In this document: positions 36,001 through 42,928 of the stretch, piece by piece
How the letters are laid out: the number at the start of each line of letters is the position of its first letter
Numbering within the stretch: position 1 is the first letter of the stretch
Assembly (NCBI GenBank): GCA_017506865.1
Contig: JAFCMP010000190.1
Coordinates: 186,001 to 250,000 of the forward strand
Source: Tribonema minus
Lineage: Eukaryota; Sar; Xanthophyceae; Tribonematales; Tribonemataceae
Length of the DNA stretch: 64,000 nt
Direction: 5' to 3'
Notes under the pieces: model-generated
Databases searched by the model: none
What the model saw: only the letters and a program-made list of their open reading frames with translations
Told to the model about the DNA's origin: nothing
Position numbers and translations under genes: made by a program

Positions 36001-39000
36001 AGCGCCGGGGGCCTGACGGTAACGACGGGGGGAGCAGCTGTAACAGGCGCTCTCACCGTCTCGTCTGGGATCACCTCTGGAGGCCTTGCTAGCTTATTAG
36101 CAGGGGCAACCGTTACTGGTGATGTAACAATCTTGACGGGAGGCCTGCAGGCCACGCGCGTGATCACAGCCACTGGCGGTCTCAGCAGCGATGGGGGCCT
36201 GACGGTCACCACAGGCGGTGCAGCCATCACCGGCGCTTTGACTGTGTCATTGGGTTTTTCTGCGGGGGGCTTGACCAGCTCAGCAGGGGCCACTGTCACC
36301 GGGGATGTGACCATTCTCACTGGAGGCCTGTATGCCACGCGGATAATTACAGCCGCTGGCGGAGTCAATAGTGTTGGCACCCTAACTGTATCAACAGGAG
36401 GGGCTGCAATAGCTGGAGGCGCTACAGTGACTGGCGGTGCTGCTGTCACGGGAGATGTGACCATTCTGGCTGGAGGACTATATGCGACTCAGGTACGACT
36501 CGTGCAGTCTTGTTGCCACCATTTTGGTGTATCACATGACGCATTTCCTGAGAATTCACAAGAGTCCGAAACCCACCAAACCAGCGAGTAGATGTGGCTG
36601 GCAAGTGTGATGAGCCAAAATCTCAATCGTTGACCAAAATAAATGTAGCCCTCATGCTTTAGTGATTTGTAGGCATTTATCGTGGTGCCAGTCTGTCTCT
36701 GGACTCTCATGAAACTGTGCGATGACACATGAAGCGCTTTCGACACGCTTCTGTGCACATCGATCGATCTCATCAGATCATATGAAAACAACACAATCCG
36801 ATCACACCATGTCTGCTACGTTTTGAGTTCGCTGTATGATGTCACGCTGCCCCCTAAGCATTCCGCTCCGTGTACATGTTTGCACCAAGATGATGCCGAG
36901 ATATCGTGCCACTAGTACCGCGCTCCTGCCAGGCCTGCCGTTCAGCAAGTCACTCGCTATGTTAGCGCATCCCACTTGAGGCCGCCATGGGTATTGCCCC
37001 GTTTCACGTGGTTTGACACAGCTTTCTTGGTGGACAAACGTAGGGTATTGGTGCCTGAGACCCTCCATGTAGATGCTCATTCACATGGATGTGATTGCTG
37101 ACCGGCACTTGTGTGCGATGATCAAGTAGCAGTCGAGTGACATGATTCTTCAACAAAACGGTCAGTTCGAATGATTTCCTGGTCAGAGAAACAGTGAGTA
37201 AATACTCCTTGTTGCAATGCAACGGTTTCTCTCCTACTTCACCAGGATTGAGTCGAGTGGTGAGAGCACATCAGCATCACGTTTGAGCCGACTTGCATGT
37301 GCCGCCTCAAGCAGAGTACGAAGAAATCGTAAACGTTGACGTTGTTTGTGACATGCGTATTTATAATACTAATAGTTATTGTTGTCGCCCTTCCCACGAT
37401 GCTGTTGCTTGCACCAACTCAGGTGATCACAGCGACAGGTGGCCTCAGCAGCGCTGGCGGCCTGACCGTCACTACGGGAGGAGCTGCCGTGAATGGCGCT
37501 CTGACCGTCTCCAATGGCATCACATCTGGCGGCCTCACCAGCTCTGCTGGAGCCACTGTTACTGGAGATGTGACCATCCTTACTGGAGGCCTACAAGCCA
37601 CACGCATCATCACAGCTACTGGCGGCCTCAGCAGCGATGGAGGCCTGACGGTCACAACAGGAGGTGCTGCGGTGGCAGGTGCTCTGACTGTCTCGACGAC
37701 CATCTCCAGTGCAGGCTTCACCAGCTCTGCAGGGGCAACTGTCACTGGGGATGTGACCATCCTTACTGGAGGCCTACAAGCCACACGCATCATTACCGCA
37801 ACTGGCGGCCTCAGCAGCGCCGGGGGCCTGACGGTAACGACGGGGGGAGCAGCTGTAACAGGCGCTCTCACCGTCTCGTCTGGGATCACCTCTGGAGGCC
37901 TTGCTAGCTTATTAGCAGGGGCAACCGTTACTGGTGATGTAACAATCTTGACGGGAGGCCTGCAGGCCACCCGCGTGATCACAGCCACTGGCGGTCTCAG
38001 CAGCGATGGGGGCCTGACGGTCACCACAGGCGGTGCAGCCATCACCGGCGCTTTGACTGTGTCATTGGGTTTTTCTGCGGGGGGCTTGACCAGCTCAGCA
38101 GGGGCCACTGTCACCGGGGATGTGACCATTCTCACTGGAGGCCTGTATGCCACGCGGATAATTACAGCCGCTGGCGGAGTCAGTAGTGTTGGCACCCTAA
38201 CTGTATCAACAGGAGGGGCTGCAATAGCTGGAGGCGCTGCAGTGACTGGCGGTGCTGCTGTCACGGGAGATGTGACCATTCTGGCTGGAGGACTATATGC
38301 GACTCAGGTACGCATCATGCAGTCCCGTTGCCATCATTTTGGTGGCATTTTCTGATAATTCATAACAGTCCACAACTGACCAACTCCATTACTCCCATAC
38401 TGCACATTAAGGCACAGCCTCGGGTCATGGTTGATTAAACAGCAGGTTGAATATGCTTCAATGATTTCAAAAGTACCAAACAACAACACTCTCAAGTGTT
38501 ACAATCCAATCTGGTGACATGCCCGCTAAACGCTTTTTTTCTTGTGTGAACACAATTTGCTGAGGTATAGACAATCCAAATGCTGGTGCGAGTAAATGTG
38601 AGTTTACCATAGTCTAGGTCTTGTCAAATGCATCGCGAAATCGCTTTGTTCTTGTCGGTACTGTTGTTTACTTCAGCAATGCACTGCATCTCAGGGATTT
38701 TTCCAACACTGGTGTGCCAATGAGAACTGCATGTGCCGTCAGGTCGAGTGCCTTTGCATGTGCAGCAGAGTAGCCGCAGGCCTGAACTTGAGCTCAAATA
38801 ACGGCGCAATCAAATGAGCTCGACAAAGGTTGATAAACAGACATTTTCTCAGGAAGACTGCTCATGATGATGTGAAGCAGCGACCCTGGGTTCTCAACCC
38901 GAAGGTGATTGCCAAGCATTTGAACAACACCAACTTCACTCGCTGAACAATGCATGTTTGAAGCATGTTATTGGTAAGACTCTAGGCGGAGCGCTGCGAA

Positions 39001-41012
39001 ACCGACAAATGTTGGTACATGGGCAAACCATATTGGTATCAGGCAATGAGATGCGCCTGACCTCATCAGTTTTAGACAAACACTTGATGGTTTATAGTTG
39101 CAGAGAAGCGCAAGGTCACAGAGAAGTGCAAGGTCCGAAATTGATATTATTGCATAAGTTCAATGTTATCACCACAACCTCCATGTGGCACCAATCGCAC
39201 CTTTCAGTTAGTCTACAACAAACGCGTCTGCACCTGAGTTCTCATGACATGACAGCATGCTGTCATTTCCATCATCTTAGTGCTTGTACATGGTGCGTTT
39301 GATGGTGCAAGGGGAATACCCTTGAATGGCAGGCCATGAGCTGCTCAGCAAGAGAGCACATGGCATTGGCAAAGAGGTAGAATTGCCACCCGCCACTGAG
39401 TAGTGGGAAGCCAAGGTAGCGGCATGCTGTTGTGGTAAGTCACGCGCTAGGAAGATGCTGACTTAACATCTGCGCAGTCAATTTGCTTTCAGGTTTGCAC
39501 CATCGGCTGCCTGCACTTTATGACAAACTGCTCTTGCACGCTAGCTCAGTTAGAGCACATGCGTACACAAGATTCAGCCGACTTGCCCTGCACCCGCTGC
39601 CTCCTCAAGTAGAGTATTGCATGAACTGTGGCATGCACATGATCTTGACGCCCTTCTCACACTGTAAGCTGTTGCTTGCACCAACGCAGGTGATAACAGC
39701 GACAGGTGGCCTCAGCAGCGCTGGCGGCCTGACCGTCACTACGGGAGGAGCTGCCGTAAATGGCGCTCTGACCGTCTCCAATGGCATCACATCTGGCGGC
39801 CTCCTCAGCTCTGCTGGAGCCACTGTTACTGGAGATGTGACCATCCTTACTGGAGGCCTACAAGCCACACGCATCATCACAGCTACTGGCGGCCTCAGCA
39901 GCGATGGAGGCCTGACGGTCACAACAGGAGGTGCTGCGGTGGCAGGTGCTCTGACTGTCTCGACGACCATCTCCAGTGCAGGCTTCACCAGCTCTGCAGG
40001 GGCAACTGTCACTGGGGATGTGACCATCCTTACTGGAGGCCTACAAGCCACACGCATCATTACCGCAACTGGCGGCCTCAGCAGCGCCGGGGGCCTGACG
40101 GTAACGACGGGGGGAGCAGCTGTAACAGGCGCTCTCACCGTCTCGTCTGGGATCACCTCTGGAGGCCTTGCTAGCTTATTAGCAGGGGCAACCGTTACTG
40201 GTGATGTAACAATCTTGACGGGAGGCCTGCAGGCCACGCGCGTGATCACAGCCACTGGCGGTCTCAGCAGTGCCGGAGGATTGACAGTGACGACAGGAGG
40301 TGCTGCTGTCACGGGGTCATTGACTATATTGTCAGGAGGGCTGTACACAGATCAAATCATCACCGCAACTGCAGGCCTAATGGTGTCTCAGATTGTAACG
40401 ATGGGCGATGTGTACATAGGTGGAACCGTCACCATTGTTGGTCATGCGTACGATGCAGCTGGCTCAACAGTGATCTCATCCGATCGGCGCCTGAAGGAAA
40501 ACATAGTGCCCTTATCGGCCACCCTCAATGACCTCTCACACATCATGGGTGTTCGGTTCACATGGCGCGAAGGTACGCCGGAACACAGGCGTGACAAGGA
40601 TGCCCAACAAATAGGATTCATTGCACAAAATGTCAAGACGGTCTTTCCGGAGCTGGTGGGGGGAGATGACGAGAAGGGCCGCCTTGGTGTCAACTACGCA
40701 GGGTTTGCGCCCATCCTCGTGGAGGGCGTGAAAGACCTTGGCATGTCCAACGCTCTGCAGGCACAGGAGCTGGAGCAGCTACGTGTGCGTGTTGATTCCG
40801 TGGAAAGGCTGGCAGAAGAGCAATTCCGCCAGGTAGTACCGGAGCATGTCCGCATGCATGATGCCAATGCTGATGCGCTGATCGAGGACATGCGTTCCGA
40901 GATGGCGGCGGAGGTGCAACAGCTGCACATCCAAATGCACTCCTTGAAGCTCCTCGTTCAGCAGCTTCAAGCCCAGTTCACAGCATGTTCATGTAGCGCG
41001 GCAGCAAGATAG
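1..41012 (+). CDS. Giant EGF / Gly-Thr-Val repeat / peptidase S74 fibre-like protein, 15 exons visible, 5' partial
   Basis: The reading frame is open at the left edge (codons start at 2), so the gene begins outside the window. Exons: 2-6070, 7386-8270, 8874-9758, 11166-12050, 13458-14342, 15750-16634, 18042-18908, 20480-21361, 26931-27815, 29223-30107, 31508-32392, 33323-34207, 35608-36492, 37423-38307, 39690-41012 (stop TAG). All junctions are phase 0 and fit GT-AG; the cassette exons join as ...Y-A-T-Q | V-I-T-A.... The visible product is about 6,290 aa. In order it has EGF-like units, a repeat shaft with a V-T-G-D-V-T-I core and no cysteine, a peptidase S74 chaperone domain, and a coiled coil. 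In phage tailspikes and in eukaryotic MYRF, S74 domains drive trimerisation and cut themselves off. By analogy I infer a secreted or surface trimeric fibre. Its cellular role is unknown, and the splice model is by inspection only. Confidence 0.85.
2..808 (+). other. EGF-like / tenascin-type N-terminal region
   Basis: Three cysteine-rich units (2-37 partial, 209-244 as the end of a unit with a long insertion, 734-808) surround a spacer with a beta-sandwich-like, Thr/Ser-rich sequence. The third runs Y-C-S-R-R-G-S-C-D through T-G-Q-C-E-C to G-F-T-G-P-N-C, with EGF-type spacing. EGF units of this type are extracellular and disulfide-bonded, so this part implies entry to the secretory pathway. 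The signal peptide, if any, lies outside the window. Confidence 0.75.
6071..7385. other. Intron 1
   Basis: 1,315 bp, GTGGGT...TTCAG. It contains a CAG/CGG-rich short stretch (6571-6647) and a GT/G run near 6820. I see no gene in it. It is not similar to the 1.4-kb array introns except for the short TTGCATGCATTCAG acceptor shared with intron 8. Confidence 0.75.
7386..8270 (+). CDS. Exon 2, fibre cassette (295 codons)
   Basis: First 885-bp cassette. It encodes four modules of 61, 61, 62 and 61 residues plus a final 50-residue module. Each module ends V-T-G-D-V-T-I-L-[TA]-G-G-L-x-A-T-[RQ]. The acceptor is GCATTCAG|GTGATC and the donor ACTCAG|GTACGA. The cassette contains no Cys, Pro, Trp, His, Lys, Glu or Met; its charged residues are about seven Asp and four Arg. 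Its last 560 bp (7711-8270) match the end of exon 1 with about eight differences. Confidence 0.88.
8271..8873. other. Intron 2, short form of the array intron
   Basis: 603 bp. Both ends match intron 3, but an 804-bp internal block is missing: the sequence jumps from GTGTGAGTAAA to GGTAGAATTGCC at about 8560. Either this copy lost the block or the others gained it. No gene seen. Confidence 0.8.
8874..9758 (+). CDS. Exon 3, fibre cassette (295 codons)
   Basis: 885-bp copy of the cassette between acceptor CAACCCAG|GTG and donor CTCAG|GTACGA. It starts the 2,292-bp tandem array. A few substitutions separate it from exon 2, for example V for I in one V-T-I-L motif near 9207. Confidence 0.88.
11166..12050 (+). 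CDS. Exon 4, fibre cassette (295 codons)
   Basis: 885-bp cassette. The first module reads V-I-T-A-I-G-G rather than V-I-T-A-T-G-G, a variant shared with exons 5, 6, 7, 10, 11 and 13, which groups these copies. Splice sites are as in exon 3. Confidence 0.88.
13458..14342 (+). CDS. Exon 5, fibre cassette (295 codons)
   Basis: 885-bp cassette, nearly identical by eye to exon 4, exactly 2,292 bp downstream. Phase 0 at both ends, donor GTACGA. Confidence 0.88.
15750..16634 (+). CDS. Exon 6, fibre cassette (295 codons)
   Basis: 885-bp cassette, again offset by exactly 2,292 bp and nearly identical to exons 4 and 5. Phase 0 at both ends. Confidence 0.88.
18042..18908 (+). CDS. Exon 7, variant fibre cassette (289 codons)
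   Basis: The first four modules match the array, but the last module is different (V-N-S-A-A-R-L-I-V-T-S-G-G-A-E-V-S-G...) and shorter, ending L-H-V-T-Q. The donor is GTAAGA instead of GTACGA and intron 7 is unrelated to the array introns. Length 867 bp keeps phase 0. This looks like the pre-duplication 3' boundary of the tandem array. Confidence 0.85.
18909..20479. other. Intron 7
   Basis: 1,571 bp, unrelated to the array introns. It holds an A-run near 19794-19807, a 29-bp direct tandem duplication at 20270-20327, and short open stretches on both strands that I do not accept as genes. Confidence 0.75.
20480..21361 (+). CDS. Exon 8, chimeric fibre cassette (294 codons)
   Basis: 882 bp, phase 0. 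Modules 3 and 4 are replaced by a second copy of the sequence typical of modules 1 and 2 (S-N-G-I-T-S-G-G-L-T-S and S-T-T-I-S-S-A-G), then it rejoins the standard 50-residue end module. The swap removes one codon (the L-L-A-G variant), which explains 294 rather than 295 codons. The acceptor TGCATTCAG is like intron 1's. The donor is GTACGA. Confidence 0.86.
22076..22420. repeat. Degenerate tandem repeat of about 60-66 bp, GC-rich
   Basis: Units share a CGTGCA...TTGCATGTA start and a GCAGGCGCCGCCA-like middle. The first two units (from about 22076 and 22141) are the clearest; later ones decay quickly. Open frames on both strands here are a by-product of the GC-rich repeats. Confidence 0.4.
23100..25820 (-). 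pseudogene. Decayed minus-strand coding region in intron 8, coiled-coil rich, unrecognised
   Basis: Several minus-strand open segments in different frames follow each other in a plausible order: 25381-25816, about 25074-25253, 24424-24852, 23846-24319, 23586-23849 and 23100-23543. Two have clear helical, heptad-like character: one near 25120-25253 begins M-A-L-A-D-L-Q-R-R-H-M-K-V-E-A, another near 24200-24310 has R-R-R-W-Q-Q-E-M-D-A-C-E-L-A. Frame changes and stops separate them, so this looks like one broken gene, perhaps a transposon ORF. I recognise no family and no catalytic motif. A spliced nested gene is the alternative. Confidence 0.4.
26931..27815 (+). CDS. Exon 9, fibre cassette (295 codons)
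   Basis: 885-bp cassette with the usual five modules after the very long intron 8. The acceptor is CCTATGCAG|GTGATA. With intron 9 it forms another 2,292-bp unit like those at 8874-18041. Confidence 0.87.
26931..29222 (+). repeat. Fifth 2,292-bp exon+intron unit, separated from the array
   Basis: Exon 9 (885 bp) plus intron 9 (27816-29222, 1,407 bp), the same unit as at 8874-18041 but displaced by exons 7-8 and intron 8. Intron 9 carries the GTCAGGTCGAGTGCC variant also seen in intron 6. No gene in the intron. Confidence 0.88.
29223..30107 (+). CDS. Exon 10, fibre cassette (295 codons)
   Basis: 885-bp cassette with the V-I-T-A-I-G-G start. Phase 0 at both ends; acceptor CAACCCAG, donor GTACGA. 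Confidence 0.87.
31508..32392 (+). CDS. Exon 11, fibre cassette (295 codons)
   Basis: 885-bp cassette, first of the pair in the first 4,100-bp duplicated unit. The end module carries V-N-S-V and A-T-V like exon 1, not V-S-S-V and A-A-V. The donor region GTACGACTCG differs slightly and leads into the 930-bp intron type. Confidence 0.87.
33323..34207 (+). CDS. Exon 12, fibre cassette (295 codons)
   Basis: 885-bp cassette with two visible private changes compared with exon 14: G to S in the I-T-S-G-G-L motif near 33430 and T to A near 33943. Acceptor CAACTCAG, donor GTACGC. Confidence 0.87.
35608..36492 (+). CDS. Exon 13, fibre cassette (295 codons)
   Basis: 885-bp cassette, the counterpart of exon 11 exactly 4,100 bp downstream. 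Same end-module variant and the same GTACGACTCG donor region. Confidence 0.87.
37423..38307 (+). CDS. Exon 14, fibre cassette (295 codons)
   Basis: 885-bp cassette, the counterpart of exon 12 exactly 4,100 bp downstream. Phase 0 at both ends. Confidence 0.87.
38308..39689. other. Intron 14
   Basis: 1,382 bp, GTACGC...ACGCAG. A more diverged member of the 1.4-kb array intron family, with scattered substitutions and small indels compared with introns 3-6. It therefore looks like an older copy at the edge of the array. No gene seen. Confidence 0.8.
39690..41012 (+). CDS. Exon 15, terminal exon: cassette remnant, S74 domain, coiled coil
   Basis: 1,323 bp including the TAG stop. It starts as a cassette (three full modules and the start of a fourth), switches near 40270 into new sequence (G-S-L-T-I-L-S-G-G-L-Y-T-D-Q), then a short neck and the S74 domain from about 40479. 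A heptad-like coiled coil (about 40745-40970) and a Cys-containing tail (T-A-C-S-C-S) end the protein. The order repeat shaft, neck, S74, coiled coil matches the C-terminus of phage fibres and tailspikes. Confidence 0.9.
   Translation: MITATGGLSSAGGLTVTTGGAAVNGALTVSNGITSGGLLSSAGATVTGDVTILTGGLQATRIITATGGLSSDGGLTVTTGGAAVAGALTVSTTISSAGFTSSAGATVTGDVTILTGGLQATRIITATGGLSSAGGLTVTTGGAAVTGALTVSSGITSGGLASLLAGATVTGDVTILTGGLQATRVITATGGLSSAGGLTVTTGGAAVTGSLTILSGGLYTDQIITATAGLMVSQIVTMGDVYIGGTVTIVGHAYDAAGSTVISSDRRLKENIVPLSATLNDLSHIMGVRFTWREGTPEHRRDKDAQQIGFIAQNVKTVFPELVGGDDEKGRLGVNYAGFAPILVEGVKDLGMSNALQAQELEQLRVRVDSVERLAEEQFRQVVPEHVRMHDANADALIEDMRSEMAAEVQQLHIQMHSLKLLVQQLQAQFTACSCSAAAR
40476..40744 (+). other. 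Peptidase S74 / intramolecular chaperone auto-processing domain
   Basis: The block starts S-S-D-R-R-L-K-E-N-I, followed by G-V-R-F-T-W, I-G-F-I-A-Q-N-V, V-F-P-E-L-V and V-N-Y-A-G-F-A-P-I-L-V-E-G-V-K, the usual conserved blocks of the family. The candidate nucleophile Ser is codon 40479-40481 and the Lys is 40494-40496, five residues later, the same spacing as the Ser/Lys dyad described for MYRF. In known members the chain is cut just before this Ser after trimer formation. Cleavage here is inferred. Confidence 0.88.
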
Positions 41013-41782
41013 AACGCCGCAAACTTCTTGCAAAACCTCATTTACCTGGACTTCCATTGCGCGCCGCTACACGGCAGCAGGGTGTGCACTGTACCCACGG
41101 AGACTTGTGCGAATCACAATCGGCTCATTTAAAATTGCGCACACTACAAACCATCACAAGACTGTATAATATTATGAAACGCCATGCAACTGTTGTGCCT
41201 TCTGTCCTCATGCGTCCGTTGTTCGCCAAGTCATGTTTGGAACATCGAATGCAACCTGCGCACTGCTCTGTTGGAAGTGGAGCTGAGAGCATGGACTTAC
41301 TTCTGCCTGTATATACAGCCAAGCTTGATTGAACCCCATCTATGTCCTTGCACTTGCACGTAGTTTGCGCTAATTCAGATTGGTGTTTTCTTTTTGGGTG
41401 TGAAGGCAAACCATCTTGCAGCATTGTCAAGGAACTTTTAGTGTTCTGAGGCAGCACTCAAAGCGCGTAATCCTAGCACCACTAGAACAAGCATGTTTCC
41501 CGAACTCTTGACTGCACCAAAGCTCGATCGTGTTGATGGTGGATGCGAAAAGCCCCGTGCCTCGCACACGCACACAGACCAGCTGCATGTAGACTTCCAG
41601 ACATGTCTATATTCTCAGATGCTGCTTCAGCAGCCAACTGTTGCACAGAGTGCGCACACAGGAGTATTTGAAATTTGATGTCAAGGAGAAAATTGAACAG
41701 TTTGTGCGCAGAAAGGCAAGTTCATCCGCCTCTTGAGTTTCTGACATTTGTGAGACGATGGGGAGTGACCATGTTGCCAGCA
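41013..41782. other. 3' flank of the fibre gene
   Basis: Probable 3' untranslated and intergenic sequence after the TAG. I see no clear polyadenylation signal and no coding region beyond short chance frames. Confidence 0.5.
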
Positions 41783-41898
41783 CGCTGTCCATGTGTCTCG
41801 CTGCTGCGTTGCGAGCCGCGCGCATAGGGGTACATACCACATACCCCTCACTTCGGTCACCAGATGTGGCTTTGTCAGGATGTCAAAAATCTATCGTA
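41783..41898 (+). repeat. Family A dispersed repeat, left part of copy A1 (interrupted)
   Basis: Contains the GTCCATGTG.CTCGCTGCTGCGTT core of the family and then GTCACCAGATGTGGC at about 41857. The copy breaks at the TA of 41897-41898 and continues at 53285, on the other side of the pogo-like element. Confidence 0.6.
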
Positions 41899-42451
41899 TT
41901 CACCCATGGATAGCCCCCCCCCCGCGATAACGTTCCTAGCTTCCGGGAGTAAATACCGCGGGGGGGGGGCTATTCAACAACCCCCCGTTCTTTGCTAGCA
42001 TTTTCGCCGGAGCACCGGCATAACTACCGCGGGGGGGGGTAAACTAGCACACAGCGTACGACATGGCGAGCACGGCACCTGCTGCCGCAGGCAGCAAGCG
42101 CAAGCACGGCTACGCTAGCGACAGCTCGTGGGACCACTTTTTGGCGCACCATGATGACGACTTTACGCCTCCAGCGAAGGGCAAAGGGCGCGTGCTCCCA
42201 AACTCAAGCTCGAGTCGCCTGCGTTTAAGCTGAAGCCGGTGAACTCAGGTGGTGGCACCGTTCGTAAACGCTACGCCATCAAAGATACTACGATCACCAT
42301 CGCCGAGTATGCCAACAAGGTCGTGCCCGGGGGCAAGGGTCCAAACGGAACTGTTGGCACACGCTACGCCAGTAGTCGGTTTGGTGTGAGCGAGACCTGT
42401 GTTCGCAATTGGCGCAAAGCTTCTGCCGCCAACAAAGCCCGGCCAGGTTTA

Positions 42452-42928
42452 ACTATTACTACTGTGAAACTAATAATTAGGGGACATTAAATTTCGAATT
42501 GTCTCAGAGTACCCTCGAATCGACGCTCATAGCTAGGCGAGACGGGGTCGCCCGCGCAATCAGTTATATGAAAAGTTGAGCAACAGGTCGAGGGCTATGT
42601 GTCAACTTGAAGCAAGCCGGCCAGCGATCCGCCCACGCAGAGGAGAGGTATTCTCTGTCGTCGCGCTTCAAAATCGCAAAACCGTGTCGAACTAAGCTTA
42701 TGCCATACTGGACCGTTTGGCACGCAAAGAGGTCAGACTTAAAGCCCTTCGCTAGATCTACAGGTCTGTGATGCGCCTTGCTAAGGAGACGGTCACGGCG
42801 CCTCGGTAGGTCCGTCCCAGCGTTCGCGGCCCTTCAGATCGCAGTTCTGCGTCGCTCAGGTATGCCACGTGGCTAACCCTAGTAGGCTAGCCCTAGTGAC
42901 TAATTATTAGTTTCACAGTAGTAGTAAG
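42452..42928. mobile_element. 477-bp MITE inserted in the transposase, TTA target duplication
   Basis: Near-terminal inverted repeats share ACTGTGAAACTAATAATTAG (left about 42461-42480, right inverted about 42901-42920) inside a 24-bp match. TTA occurs on both sides (42449-42451, 42929-42931), as for PIF/Harbinger-type elements. Removing element plus one TTA rejoins the transposase in frame (P-G-L-A-E-G-E). No ORF inside, so it is non-autonomous. Its ends also offer CAG|GTTT at 42446/42447 and TTAG at 42932, a 486-bp span divisible by three. Confidence 0.75.

Larger units (their letters stand above)
30108..38307 (+). repeat. Two tandem 4,100-bp units, each two introns and two exons
   Basis: Unit one is 30108-34207 and unit two 34208-38307. 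Each runs: 1,400-bp intron (30108-31507; 34208-35607), 885-bp exon, 930-bp intron (32393-33322; 36493-37422), 885-bp exon. Differences by eye are few, such as one base in the GAAA.TGCAAGG stretch (30930 versus 35030). The 1,400-bp introns belong to the array family. The 930-bp introns are a separate sequence with minus-strand open stretches of 72-101 codons that I cannot assign. Confidence 0.9.

Noticed and set aside
8874..38307. CRISPR-like or satellite array interpretation of the regular spacing
   Set aside because: Units are kilobase-sized exon-intron pairs with coding capacity and splice sites, not short repeats with unique spacers, and not non-coding satellite.
1..41012. Prophage or integrated virus origin, because of the S74 tail-fibre domain
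   Set aside because: There are no neighbouring phage or virus structural or replication genes, the gene has many spliceosomal introns, and EGF-like units precede the shaft. Ancient acquisition of the S74 domain remains possible but the sequence does not show it.
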